Shown one piece after another: positions 27,951-38,380 of a stretch of DNA of 64,000 bases (position 1 is its first letter; every line of letters begins with the position of its first letter). Location: assembly GCA_950097015.1 (NCBI GenBank), contig CATNEN010000001.1:3998001-4062000 (forward strand), in the 5' to 3' direction. The notes beneath the pieces are model-generated. The model was not told where the DNA came from and did no database searches. It saw nothing but the letters and a program-made list of their open reading frames with translations. The stretch comes from Macrostomum hystrix (Eukaryota > Platyhelminthes > Macrostomidae). The position numbers and the translations under genes were made by a program.

Positions 27951-28635
27951 TTGACAATGATCCACAAGTTAACAATGATCACTCAGTTGATTATGATCAC
28001 TGAGTTGATTATGATCAGCCAGTTGACAAGTATTCCCCAGTTGATGATGATCCCCCAGTTGACAATGATCCCACAGTTGACAATGATCCACAAGTTGACA
28101 ATGATCAGTCAGTTGATTATGATCACTCAGTTGACAATGATCACCCAGTTGACAATGATCCCCCAGTTGATGATGATCCCCCAGTTGATGATGATCCCCC
28201 AGTTGACAATTATCCCCCAGTCGACAATTATCCCCCTGTTGACCATGATCCGCCAGTTGACAATGATCACCCACTTGATAATGATCCCTCAGTTGACCAT
28301 GATCCCCAAGTTGACAAAGATTCCCAGTTGACAATGATCCACAAGTTAACAATGATCACTCAGTTGATTATGATCACTGAGTTGATTATGATCAGCCAGT
28401 TGACAAGTATCCCCCAGTTGATGATGATCCCCCAGTTGACAATGATCCCACAGTTGACAATGATCCACAAGTTGACAATGATCAGTCAGTTGATTATGAT
28501 CACTCAGTTGACAATGATCCCCCAGTTGACAATGATCCCACAGTTGACAATGTACCTCCCCTGTTGACAATGATCCCCCAGTTAACAAAGATCCCCCAGT
28601 TGATCATGATCCCCCAGTTATCAATGATCCCTGAA

Positions 28636-28842
28636 TTGCTTCAGTTCAACCAGCTGTTAAATGGGTACCAGCATCAGCTGGGATACTTGAAAGGTGTGTG
28701 TGGCGTCCCGCCAGTCCATGGACTGAACAGCTATACGCAACCTTCAGATGCGCCGCGCCATAGCTGCAGCTGTGCTGTCGGCTGCACATCTGGCCCAATT
28801 GGGGCAGGTGTAATCAATTATTATTATTATTATGGTGGTATG
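28636..28842 (+). repeat. SINE copy 1 (body and ATT tail)
   Basis: Shares the blocks TTCAGTTCAACCAGCTGTTA, AGTCCATGGACTG, AGATGMGCCGCGC and GCTGTGCTGTCGGCTGCA with copies near 34236-34400, 34660-34990 (reverse) and 35396-35585. It ends in an ATT microsatellite at 28818-28833. The tRNA-derived head is absent, so this is a 5'-truncated copy. It abuts the end of the 18-bp array directly, so its insertion or a recombination at it may define the array boundary. Confidence 0.75.
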
Positions 28843-30169
28843 TAATTCTATGGTAATGTGTTTACATAATGGCGGAGTGATTTGGAGAGTCGTCGATTTA
28901 CGCTCGTAAAGCAGGTCGCTCAATTGTGAGGGCGACCGGCATTATGAATTTTGGCGCTGATTCATTTCTTAAATTCTAACAGCAACTGCGCACTTGGTGC
29001 GGCCTCTGATGACAAGATTTTTTGGCTCAGTTGTGCCAGCTCAGTATTATTAACTTATTAAGTATTGTAGACATAGATGAGCCGCCTTCAGGAAAACGAT
29101 CCCAAAAGATTCGATCGTAGGTGAAAGCACTAGCTGTGTCAGCATTATGTTTTGCTGCATAACGTTTAAATTTCGAAATTAAAGAAGTAAGAGTCAACGA
29201 AAATAAATATAAATTTCTAACGCAGTTCAGTATATAGAATATGTCTGACTGTGGCTGCTTAATTGCCGCACAAAGAACGTTTTATTTTCTGTATAAATAG
29301 TAAAAGGATGCATAGCGGGAGAAAAAAGTAAACACCAAGTATCTGTATACATATGGGATAGGCCTGGGATAGGATTTGGATTGCACTCAAACCGGAATTT
29401 TTTGTAGAATTAAATATCTGCAGGGTACTAAATGCAAAGCAACTGAAGAAGTGTGAAATTGAACAGACCAACAGTAAATTACAGAAATAAAAATGGGAAA
29501 GCTTAAAGAGCAATAATAAAAGAGCCCGCCTTTACCTGATAAAGGCACTTTGAGTTTTTCTTTCGTACAAAATGCCTGTTGTGACTATTAATTTGTAAAA
29601 ACTTATTTTCGAATTTATTTCTCACGCCGAACAGTTATATTGCAGTGATTATGCCGCTAAACTAAACAGTACGGCAACAGTTTCATGACGCTCGAACTTC
29701 TGAGGAGCAATCTTAGAATAGACACTAATATCAATGTCATCCGCAGCTTCCATTTCTCGACGCACCTGACCGTGTACCGGGCGTCAGGTGTTCATGGAGA
29801 ATATCTGGAAGAAATTCGGAATGTTTTAAACCCAATTTACATACGAGTATTTATCTGTCTAGAATGATTGCCCTTAATCAAAATTATAAACGTATATTAC
29901 CAAATTTGTAAAGGGATCAGTGTCATTGACAATACAACAACAAAACAGCAACAACAACTGTCATTGACAATGGCAATTAGAAATATATTTACTGATTATT
30001 GTCTACAACCGTAATGGTAGACAATACAATAGCCTGGGGAATTTCATGGTCTAACCCAACTAAATTTTGAGAGATCCAGAGGGGAAGTAAAATACACAGC
30101 AGAGATAAGAGTCTAGAGTCACTAGAGTCTAGACTAGACAAACAAAGCGTTTCTTTAGGGCAAGGACTT
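28843..30169. other. Intergenic DNA, no gene seen
   Basis: AT-rich. An ATG-initiated short frame at 29685-29867 has a possible donor (GCGTCAG/GTGTTC, near 29789) and could be a first exon of the ETS gene, but I cannot connect the reading frames convincingly. Confidence 0.4.
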
Positions 30170-30170
30170 C

Positions 30171-30192
30171 TATAAATAGCATCTATAAATAG
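30171..30192 (+). promoter_or_regulatory. Paired TATA-like boxes upstream of the ETS gene
   Basis: Two copies of TATAAATAG lie 13 bp apart (30171-30179 and 30184-30192), about 400 bp before the first clear ETS coding exon. The motif fits a TATA box, but the transcription start and 5' exon are not known. Confidence 0.3.
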
Positions 30193-30598
30193 ATCGATGC
30201 TTGTATTCAGAGGTCCTTGCTTTAGGGTAGCATAGATACCTTACATTTTAACTTGATTTGGCTAGCTGTCTAAAGCGGAGACACGGCCACAATATTTTTT
30301 CCAACAACTATAAGCAACAAAGCGGAAGCGGCCAAGAGTAATATTAACTGGTTCCTCTTAGAGGCTGTGCCAGACACTGGGACAATGAATTTTGATAGCC
30401 GAAATACAACTGAATCCCTAAAGGTAAATCTATGATTCGAGACAGTGACTGGTAGTTCTATGGGAGACAGTGGGTATCTACTAGGAGTATATCAAAATCT
30501 CGTAGATTTTCTAGGTAGCTAGCTTATAGCTAGAAAGACAGTTACTATAGCAACACTTGATTGCGGAGAGTGGCTAGATTGTCTAGCTATGGGACACG

Positions 30599-31388
30599 GT
30601 GTCTAGATTGATTGTTCACGGGAGACAAGCTAATCGCAAACCCATTTATTCTTACCAGCCCGTCGATGACCTGGGCAGTCTAGACAATTTGGACTTCGCC
30701 GTGATGCGCTGCGAATTCAGTGACCTCCAGTCTTACGAAAGCGCTGCCCTCTTCGATTTGTACAAGCCGGTTGCCAACGAAGATGACACTGGGGCCATGA
30801 GCGCATCGGAGTCCATCTGGTCCATCGGACAGCAACAGCATCCGCAGCAGCGACTGAATGCTTCGGCGATTGATTGCTCCCTTTGCTGGGTTCATTCGCT
30901 TGATCCGCCCACTTCGCATCTCCCAACGCATGTGCAGCCGCCAGGCGTCATAAAAAGAACAAGGAAGAAGCGTGCTGGCATCGGTTAGTGTTTTTGAGCT
31001 GCGAAAATTTAGGATTTGAGAATCTTTAGTATTTAATATTTAACAACAATTAGCTATCAAAACTTAACATTGCCCAACCTCAGACAGGAATTTTTGGCTG
31101 TGGGAGTTTCTGTACCAGTTACTCGAAACTCCGCCTGTCGCTGACCTGTCGCCACCCTGCTTGCGCTGGGAGAACAAGCTGGAGGGCATTTTCCAAATTC
31201 TAAACCCAACCGGCCTAGCAGAGGCGTGGGGCAGTTACAAGCGGCGGGACATGAGCTTTGAAACGATGAAGCGAGCGCTGAGGCATTACTATGAGGACAA
31301 GCTAATCACCAAGACCCACCCAAGAGACAAGCACTTTTACAAATTTCACTTCGACCACGAGAAAGTAAAACTTTTTTTAGAAAAATGA
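30599..31388 (+). CDS. ETS-domain transcription factor, 3' two exons
   Basis: Sequence-specific nuclear transcription factor. The last intron is 30984-31083 (GTTAGT donor, CCTCAG acceptor), phase 1. The upstream exon encodes a region without recognisable domain and ends in a basic KRTRKKRAG stretch. Its 5' boundary is uncertain: there is no in-frame ATG, and CTTACCAG ending at 30658 is the best acceptor. The final exon (31084-31388) encodes nearly the whole ETS domain: LWEFLYQLL (helix 1), RWENKLEGIFQI, GLAEAWG, then the recognition helix MKRALRHYY with both DNA-contacting arginines, and YKFHF at the end. The usual MSRALRYYY has become MKRALRHYY. The protein stops just after the domain, so it is a C-terminal ETS type. 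AATAAA lies near 31711. The subfamily is not resolved; ETV6-like and Elf-like members are possible. Confidence 0.85.
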
Positions 31389-33093
31389 CTGAGACAAAAT
31401 GACACCCAAATCAGAAATCCCATAATTTAATTAATACCTCAGAAATCCCTACATTGCCCTATAAATCACATGATCCAGACAATGACTCAGAATTACATCA
31501 CGTATTGTCTGATTGTCAGTTGCGCTACTTCACTCATGTAAACTATTGTTTCTTACGGCCATGTTTTGTTCTGTTTTCTTGTGTTTTCTCATATTGTCCA
31601 TGCATGACTTATCATCTGTAATTAAGCCTTGATTTTGAAGACATGTAATTGAGACCGACTGTTTCCTATAAAAGTATGAGATCTACGAGTACTTATAAAT
31701 GCTATACTATAAATAAACTAATAGTTGCTGCAATTTATTTCATAAACTAAAAAACAAAAAGCACACTTAACGTTGTTGCGAGTGCAGCCGTGGAACTCTA
31801 TTGACATGACAAGGAGTTCGTGAAGGTCGCTGTCGTTCTCTAACCTGCTTAACTCGGCCAGATGCAGCTAGCCGGGACGCGGGGCCAACTTGTGCTCGAC
31901 GCTGACTGAAATTCCCCATGCTACAGAGGGTTAGATCAATTCATTTATCTCATTTTGAATTCCTAATGTGAATTTAAACTCAAACTGCTTAAGAAGAAAG
32001 TATCTGCATACCTGTACATCCGAGGTAAAAGCTAAGAGCGATGTCTCGTCGGTACATTTTCTGCCGACCACCTTGCAACACACGTCTCAGGATTTTCTGG
32101 AACGGGGAAAACTAAAATTGGAATTTGACAGTATACAGTTTTTGCTTTCGGTTGAAATTTGATCCCTGGTCAACTATGAATTTCAGCTACATTTCAGCAA
32201 GCCTTTAAGGGACAGATGCGATAGCCAGCTATTATATCAAGTCATTCTAAGAAGCTAATTGCATGCATGCATCTTAAGTGCATCTTAAACACAAAGCAAG
32301 GTGCAATAGCTCAATAAATATGTTTGTTGTCGTGCAAAGCTAAAGCAATTTATAAATACTTAATGCATGCAGTGCATGTAATAAATAAACAAGTGTGAAA
32401 TAAATAAAGACACGAAGGCATATATATCCAAAAATGCAGCTTATTAATTGCCGTTGGCGCTTATCTCGATCATATCGTTGGCGCTATAATATCTCATATC
32501 ATAGCTATGACCAGAGCATGAAGCACGAAGTCATAGTTGACCAGAGCATGTTATGCTCTGAAAGGCGAAAAGGAGTTTTAAGGCGCAAATGTTATAACTT
32601 AAAATACGTAATTGTTATTTGGCATGCAACGCAAATATCATTATTTATTAAAAATATGCAACTTTAATAAATGCTTTATCCAATGGCAACAAGGGCATGC
32701 ATCCAACTCTAAGCGAATGCTTGAAGTTGGCTTATGGAATGAGCTGCATGGTTAAACACGAAGTGCGGCACGTACGACAAAAAGACTAACGTTATAGCAT
32801 TTAATAACTGTCATATTAAAGGTGAGTGCATTTTATTGCTTTATTGTAATATTGTGTTAGCATTTGTTGTGTGAATTGCAGCATGTTAAACGACGTGTAG
32901 CTAATGGCTAGAAAGAGATTTAGTTTTACCACCTAGCACCAATATGAAGCTTTTAAAGGAAAGTAAAACCTGCAAAACCGGGTATATCTTTTTTAGGATG
33001 TTTAAAAGCATATTTAAAGAATTGTTAAAAAACTATCAAGAATTGCGAATAACTATTGGTATAAAATAGCAAAAAGTGGTTTAACAAACCTTT
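31389..33093. other. Downstream flank of ETS gene, no further gene seen
   Basis: AT-rich with several short palindromic GCATGCATGC-like stretches (32265-32370). AATAAA polyadenylation signals occur at 31711 and elsewhere. No open frame with recognisable similarity is present. Confidence 0.5.
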
Positions 33094-33297
33094 TTACTTT
33101 TTTCCACCGGAAGGTAGGTGCCGGGGCGGGGTGAAGTTGGTAGATGCCCCGGCACCTACCTTCACCTTCCACGTGCCGCCCTGGCCCACCGTGTGTGGCT
33201 CTATAAGCCACGGTGAGCCAGGGCCCTGCTGCTGCGCCTGCGCCTGCTGCTGCGCCTGTGCCTGCTGCTGCTGGTGCTGCTGCTGCTTAATATCCAT
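33094..33297 (-). CDS. Small glutamine-rich ORF, unrecognised
   Basis: A 67-codon ATG-started frame beginning MDIKQQQHQQQQ with a CAG/CTG-rich Gln-Ala tract, then a Gly- and Thr-containing C-terminal half that includes a perfect inverted repeat (33110-33163). I do not recognise it. It stands alone between the ETS gene and a minisatellite. It could be a real small protein, an exon, or simply a CAG microsatellite with chance coding potential; low complexity makes the last option plausible. Confidence 0.25.
   Translation of the reverse strand: MDIKQQQHQQQQAQAQQQAQAQQQGPGSPWLIEPHTVGQGGTWKVKVGAGASTNFTPPRHLPSGGKK
33110..33163. repeat. Perfect 18-bp inverted repeat (hairpin)
   Basis: The left arm 33110-33127 (GAAGGTAGGTGCCGGGGC) is exactly complementary to the right arm 33146-33163, with an 18-nt spacer. 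It is GC-rich in AT-rich surroundings and would form a stable stem in single-stranded DNA or RNA. Confidence 0.9.
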
Positions 33298-33308
33298 AAA
33301 TTTCTAGT

Positions 33309-33418
33309 TTCAAGTATCAAGTCGATCAAGTATCAAGTCGATCAAGTATAAAGTCGATTAAGTATCAAGCCGATCAAGTATCAAGTCGATCAAGTATCAA
33401 GTCGATCAAGTCGATCAA
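33309..33418. repeat. 16-bp minisatellite
   Basis: About six to seven tandem copies of CAAGTATCAAGTCGAT with a few point changes (TATAAAG, AAGCCG), plus a final partial AAGTCGATC. It is unrelated in sequence to the 18-bp array. Confidence 0.9.
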
Positions 33419-34189
33419 TTTGAAAGCTGAACAAACGAATTTATACCTGAAATTAAGTGGTTTTTATCAAATTCGTATCTTTTTAATCCAGATCGTATGA
33501 ACAGATCTATGTATGATTATCGATTTTTAAGAGCACTCAGCACTGAAATCTCAGGAATCAAATGAGAAGCAATCAAAAGAATCTCGAAGGAATTAAACAA
33601 ATAAAAGAAATTCAAAGACAGACGAAACAAGACTAGGTTTCGGCAAGAGTGTTCTATTAAATAAATTCAGCTGACTGGTGAGTTACTAGTTTTAATTGTA
33701 GCTCGAACATTTTTTATCAGACTAATTTAAATGGCTAATAGTAATAAGTTTTTCAGCTATTAAAATATTCAACATTATTGAACAGGTACTTATCACACTA
33801 GCTGGAATGGTGGCATTTTTGACTGGCTTAAGGCAGTACTACCTATAGCAACTGCTTTCCTTACATCAGTGCATCTGAGAACTGCTGGTCACATAGTAAG
33901 GGCTTGACTAATCATGATCCTTTTGTGAAATACTTAACACCTAACCCACAATTGATAGCTACTTTCAATTGTAACTCAAATTAATTTTGAGCCATTGGTT
34001 TAAATAATACATGTGTACAGGTTCAGTTTGTCTAAAAAGGTACTATGCATGTATTTTTTAACTTAAAAGCTTACTAAACATATATACTACCTCTGTATGT
34101 CAGACCCTAAAGTGTCATAAAAATTATAGCATTCACTAGCTATTGCTAGCTGTTGGTACTAGCTAGGGTTATTTGGTCTGCTGTATTCA
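33419..34189. other. Intergenic DNA
   Basis: No gene is recognised. A possible splice donor (GACTG/GTGAGT, near 33678) is present, but I cannot identify a coding exon before it. Confidence 0.4.
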
Positions 34190-34400
34190 TGTGAGACAAT
34201 TTGTGTCCTTTAGCAAGACACTTAATTTACTCTGCATTGCTTTAGTTCACCCAGCTGTTAAATGGTACCAGCATTCGCTGGGATAATTGAAGGTGGGTGT
34301 GGTGTCCCCCCAGTCCATGGACTGTACAGCTGTACGCAGTCTTCAGATGAGCCGCGCAATAGCTCCGCTGTGCTGTCGGCTGCAAATCTAGCCAGTGACC
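34190..34400 (+). repeat. SINE copy 2
   Basis: Carries the same body as SINE copy 1, including the AGTCCATGGACTG and GCTGTGCTGTCGGCTGCA blocks, plus more of the 5' side (ACAATTTGTGTC...TAGCAAGACAC), but no intact tRNA head. A further short truncated relative with the motif TTGCTTCAGTTCACC and an AATAATAAT tail lies at about 34570-34672. Confidence 0.7.
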
Positions 34401-34659
34401 CCAGTGTATACTTGAGTTATTTGGTCTGGTATTTAGCAGCTAGGGGTCGGCAATGAGCCAGTTGGCCACTTACAGAACCTAAAAGACGACGGCTGTATTA
34501 AATGTAGGAATCTGAGAAAGGGCAGGGATTAGACATAGGATAGATGAGGCAGGGGGGAATTAGGGTGGGGGTTTGATTCCTAACTCTACTGGTACAACTT
34601 ATGCCCTTTGGCAAGAGGCCTAACTTGCTTGCTTCAGTTCACCCTGTTATAAAATTAAT

Positions 34660-34996
34660 AATAATCCATTAACTAATTACAACTGTCACTATGGGCCAGA
34701 TGTGTAGCCGACAGCACAGCTGCAACTATTGTGCGGCGCATCTGAAGACTGTGTACGGCTATGGACTACAGCCAGTACAGTCCATCGACTGGGGATGGCT
34801 ACACCCACTATAAGTTACCACAGCTAATACTGGTACCCATATAATAGCTAGCTGAACTGAAGCAATTCAGAGTTAATTGCCTATCTTAGAGACACAAATT
34901 TCAAATTGTTTCTTAAAGAAACAGGAGTCAGGAATCGAACCATCAACCTTCAAGATGCGAGTCTGACGCTCTAACTGCTGGGCTACAACCCAGCTG
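34660..34996 (-). repeat. SINE copy 3, with tRNA-derived head
   Basis: On the minus strand a tRNA-like head runs from 34992 to 34922. It has an A box at 34968-34985 (reading TAGCCCAGCAGTTAGAGC) and a consensus B box GGTTCGATTCC at 34931-34941. The common SINE body follows and ends near 34660. The polymerase III boxes mark this as a tRNA-derived SINE rather than a functional tRNA, because the body continues directly from the head and the acceptor stem does not close. Confidence 0.75.
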
Positions 34997-34997
34997 T

Positions 34998-35395
34998 AAA
35001 ATAATAATAATAATGACACTAGACACAAGGGCCAGTGCAGGTGTTGTGTCAAGCACACTAGCAGGTGGGGACTGCACACCTAATGTACTCCCCGGCCCTC
35101 TCGGACACCGGTTGACAGCCGCGTGTCAGCAATGGAATTTATTTTTTCCAAACATATCGGCAGCATCCAAACCCACTGAATTGCCGCACAGAACTGCTTT
35201 ATTTCACGCCAGCCGGAATTATTATTCCCCGACGAAATATCGGTACTCATTTGCAGCTGAGTAGACTGTGTGCACATCAGGGCAAAGCAGCTTGCCAAAG
35301 GCTGCACGAATAGTTCTAGACTAGGTCGGGAGTTGAACCCAGGACCATCTGATCCAGAGTCCGACACCTTACAGACCGAGCTATCCGCCCCTCTG
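34998..35395 (-). repeat. Second tRNA-derived SINE type
   Basis: On the minus strand it begins with a tRNA-like head (35392 to 35328) having an A box near 35368-35383 and a B box GGGTTCAACTCCC at 35328-35340. An unrelated body about 300 bp long follows, and it ends in an ATTATTATTATT tail (about 34999-35013). Its tail abuts the head of SINE copy 3. Body and head differ from copy 3, so at least two tRNA-derived families are present. Confidence 0.65.
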
Positions 35396-35585
35396 TTTAT
35401 CCAAGCTAGCTGTAAAATGGGTACCAATATTAGCTATTTGAACTTAAGGTGGGTCTGGCATCCCTCAGTCCATGGACTGAACAGCCATGTGCAGCCTTTA
35501 GATTCGAGCGTATGCTGCACAATAGCTGTGGCTGTGCTCTTGACCATACTGCACAATTGGCCGGATAGGTATAATAAATTATATT
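35396..35585 (+). repeat. SINE copy 4 (body only)
   Basis: Contains the family blocks AGCTGTAAAATGGGTACCA, AGTCCATGGACTGAACAGCC and a diverged AATAGCTGTGGCTGTGCT, in plus orientation. It lies head-to-head with the minus-strand SINE at 34998-35395. Confidence 0.65.
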
Positions 35586-35703
35586 AATTACTTAGCCTAT
35601 ATATTATATATATGCTGTTATTTATTTTTCTGCTCTGTTTAATACATTTAAAACCAACAAGCTAACCAACAACTCTCTTAACCACCTTATCCTTTTCAAA
35701 CAG

Positions 35704-35833
35704 GTTAAGGAATGGCAAGATTCTCAATCTGCATGTACGAGAGCTTACTGGAACTTCTACTGTATCTGGTGCTTGGCCAACAAGAGCTAGCCTGAATGCT
35801 GCTGCCATCCAAGATTATGAAAGGCATGATTGA
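35704..35833 (+). CDS. Possible terminal exon of an unidentified gene
   Basis: After a good acceptor (CCTTATCCTTTTCAAACAG, ending 35703), 42 codons run to a stop with protein-like composition (for example LNLHVRELTG, then NAAAIQDYERHD at the end). I do not recognise it and could not place an upstream exon. It may be the 3' end of a gene split by the SINE cluster, or chance. Confidence 0.25.
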
Positions 35834-37830
35834 CTATAGCTCACTGTTAACTGACAGATCTTTGCTTCTTAATGCCTAAGCATGACCAAAACTGCATGCC
35901 ACATACCTAAACCAGCTAATAAGTAATAAAACATTTTTCATGACAATTAGTTCTCATATCATAGCAATATACCAGTTTCTTTCTTTCACTGTTTCAATTA
36001 AATAGCCACTTGTGAAAGCCCAAGAATAAACAGAAGTTAGACTTGAAGTATCTAGAGCAGAAAATAGGAATTGTAACCTAGCTATATAGTATATAGGCAT
36101 TTAAGCCTCACTTGGTACAATTCATTATAATATGTTGCAAAAATATGTATTTTTTGCTAAATAAAAGTAAATATACACTGTGCGCTTTAAAATAACTCTC
36201 TTTTTGTAAAAAATATTCCTGTAGCTTCATAATATATCCTAACTAAGCTACACTGACATTGCTGATCAAATAGACTTTCACTTAATAATTAACTTATATA
36301 GATAAACCACAAGTGATGGCGAGTTTGATATCGGTGTTTATATTCACTTTGTCTTGTCTAATGAATTTCAGTGTCTTACTGTGAACAGTTTTTGAGAATT
36401 CGTTGATCGAATCGAGAATTCTCACGTACATAATAGCTAATTAATTGAGGATCCGGTCAGGTCAAAGTGAAAGTTTGCAGTGCATGCGCTTTCAAAAACT
36501 TTGCTCAGGCTGTGACGATTAAAACACAAAGGACGAAGTCGAAGTCAGAGCAGCGGCAATTGTAAGTTCGGCAATTCAGAGTCAGTAATGTCTGTGATGT
36601 AGCGGTAGCACTTTTATTCTGGGTGCACTGGGACGTCGACAAGCAGGGCGTTATGTAAGGCGTAGGAGCTCGTTAATGGTGATTGTTAGACACGAACAGA
36701 ACCGAATGTAGTGGAGTGTAGTGAGAGAATGGCACAGCACGAAACGTAGAAGGGCGAGAATGCGCGAGCGGAACGGAAAGAATGGCTAGACGGAAGGAAG
36801 GAAAGAACGCCGCACGAAAGGAAAGAAAGAATGTGAGAAAAGAATGAATGACGGCAGAACTAGGAATGACTGACTGAAAGTGCGAACGTGAAGCGCGAGC
36901 GGGCCTGAAGCCCTTGATTAAGTAAACTAGGCTGACTGAAAAACATAGCGATCGATACTTCCGGCCAGCCAGAGCTCGCACGCTCATTGGCCGGGGGAAA
37001 ATACATTAAGATACGCGTATGAAATAGCTAGAATGGCGCGATATGCGTTTATGGTTACTGACAGTAGCGCGCTAATAATTTGACTTAATAATATAAATTA
37101 ACAGAATTGGGTGATATTATACGATGAGTTAAAACGGCCCAAGCTAGTACATAATTAGGAAATTAAGCATGTAAGCAACGCATAGAGTAATATTGCAGGG
37201 GCGCCTTCAACAAGTGACAACGTCACAAGGCCATTATTTCGTTTTTAAGCTGCAATTTGAAACTAAAAAATTGATTCTGACTTCTTATTAAGTTTAGTGC
37301 AACTGGCTTCTTCTGAGACAAAACTTTTTATTGCCTGCGGTCAAATGCATGTGTTTGTTAAATTTTACATTCACGTCGCCTTTTTACGGACTCAAATCGG
37401 ACGGAAAACGGACCATCACAATTATGCGATTTCTACCTATTCTATATACTCCTAAATACATAGCTATTCGAGATGTAATGCAATTAAAGCAGTTGCCGCA
37501 GTATCAATCATTTTATACGGCTATTGAGCGGTTTACTGCAGACGGCCGGAATATGCATGGCCGACCAGAAGATCGAATTGTATACACGCTCAGAATATTT
37601 TGATGATTCCACTATATACTCGTAACATGTTTCACTGATGCACACAAATTTTATTTCCTAGCTCTCACTGATCAGTAAAACAGTAAGTATATGTATAGTA
37701 AATAATTTATATCTAAAAACTAAATATTACGATTATACAAACCAAACATTTAACTTGCTGCACTACTAACGTTTAAATACGAGTAGTATTTCAAGCATGT
37801 TAGGTTCTGTACAGTAGATCAAAAAATGAC
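35834..37830. other. Intergenic DNA
   Basis: No gene is recognised. A purine-rich A/G stretch occupies about 36720-36900. A diverged piece of the 185-bp repeat motif (ACGGACTCAAATCGGAC) lies at about 37385-37402. Confidence 0.45.
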
Positions 37831-38330
37831 CTTTTGCGGACTGGAATCGGACTGTTGGAATTACACAATTTTTCATCTTTTAAATGCATAAGTAACGGAA
37901 AATAAAGCCTTTTATGACGTTTTCAGCAGCTAACTCAAGAATTTTTTTATGGAACATCGTCCTCCTCGTCGCCCTATTGAGGACTCAAAACGGACCGCGG
38001 ACGCGTCGGCCTTTTGCGGACTAATTTCGGACTGTACGAATTACAAATTTTTTCATCTTTTAAATGCATTTAGAACTGAAATCAATGCCTTTTAAGACGT
38101 TTTTAGCAGCAAACTCACGAGTAATTTTTTTTGGAACATCGTCCTTCTCGTCGGCCTTTTTCGGACTCAAATCGGACCATTTTGGAGCCGGTCGACGCGT
38201 CGGCCATTTTCGGACTAAAATCGGACTGTACGAAGTACACATTTTTTTCATCTTTTAAATGCATTTATAACTGAAATAAAGACCTCTTAAGACGTTTTCA
38301 GCAGCTAACTCGATTTTTTTTAGCTGAGCT
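37831..38330 (+). repeat. Three tandem copies of a roughly 185-bp repeat
   Basis: Copies begin near 37831, 38011 and 38205 (offsets 180 and 194). Each starts with a CTTTTGCGGACT or CATTTTCGGACT block, then TCGGACTGT, a TTTTTTCATCTTTTAAATGC stretch, and a GACGTTTT(C/T)AGCAGC motif. Units contain GGACTCAAA(A/T)CGGACC near their ends. No credible protein is encoded in both strands consistently. The repeat could be a small satellite or the decayed interior of a transposon. Confidence 0.8.
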
Positions 38331-38356
38331 GTCATAGGGTTAGATCGGACCGTAGG

Positions 38357-38380
38357 CGTCGAAAAGACGTCTTTTCGACG
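38357..38380. repeat. 24-bp perfect palindrome
   Basis: CGTCGAAAAGAC followed at once by its exact reverse complement, with no spacer. It lies just beyond the last unit of the 185-bp repeat and may belong to it. Confidence 0.85.

Larger units (their letters stand above)
3161..28632. repeat. Giant 18-bp minisatellite array (about 25.5 kb)
   Basis: Continuous head-to-tail array of an 18-bp unit, consensus CAGTTGAYRATGATCCCC, about 1,400 units. Common variants are GATGAT versus GACAAT in the middle and CCCC, CACC, CACT or CACA at the end. Because 18 is a multiple of three and the unit lacks stops in most frames, all frames give long six-residue-periodic peptides (PPVDDD, QLTMIP, GDHCQL, GIIVNW, GSSSTG). 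These frames start and stop at point changes and single-base indels and I do not annotate them as genes. The plus strand is C-rich; the minus strand has a run of four or five G every 18 bases. Units are arranged in higher-order repeats. The array ends at a SINE (28636). Confidence 0.97.

Noticed and set aside
3118-28588. Dozens of open frames of 60-299 codons on both strands in the array
   Set aside because: All are six-residue periodic translations of the 18-bp unit in every frame and strand. Ends coincide with point changes, no frame is preferred, and no start context or conserved domain is present.
3161-28632. CRISPR-like array
   Set aside because: No constant repeat with unique spacers: the whole 18-bp unit repeats, the host is a eukaryote, and there are no cas genes.
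34922-34992. Functional tRNA gene on minus strand
   Set aside because: A and B boxes are good, but the acceptor stem does not close and the sequence continues directly into the SINE body.
35328-35392. Second functional tRNA gene on minus strand
   Set aside because: Same reason: it is a tRNA-derived SINE head with a long body and an ATT tail.
37331-37603. 90-codon frame as a gene
   Set aside because: No ATG at its start, no recognisable domain, and it includes a fragment of the 185-bp repeat motif.
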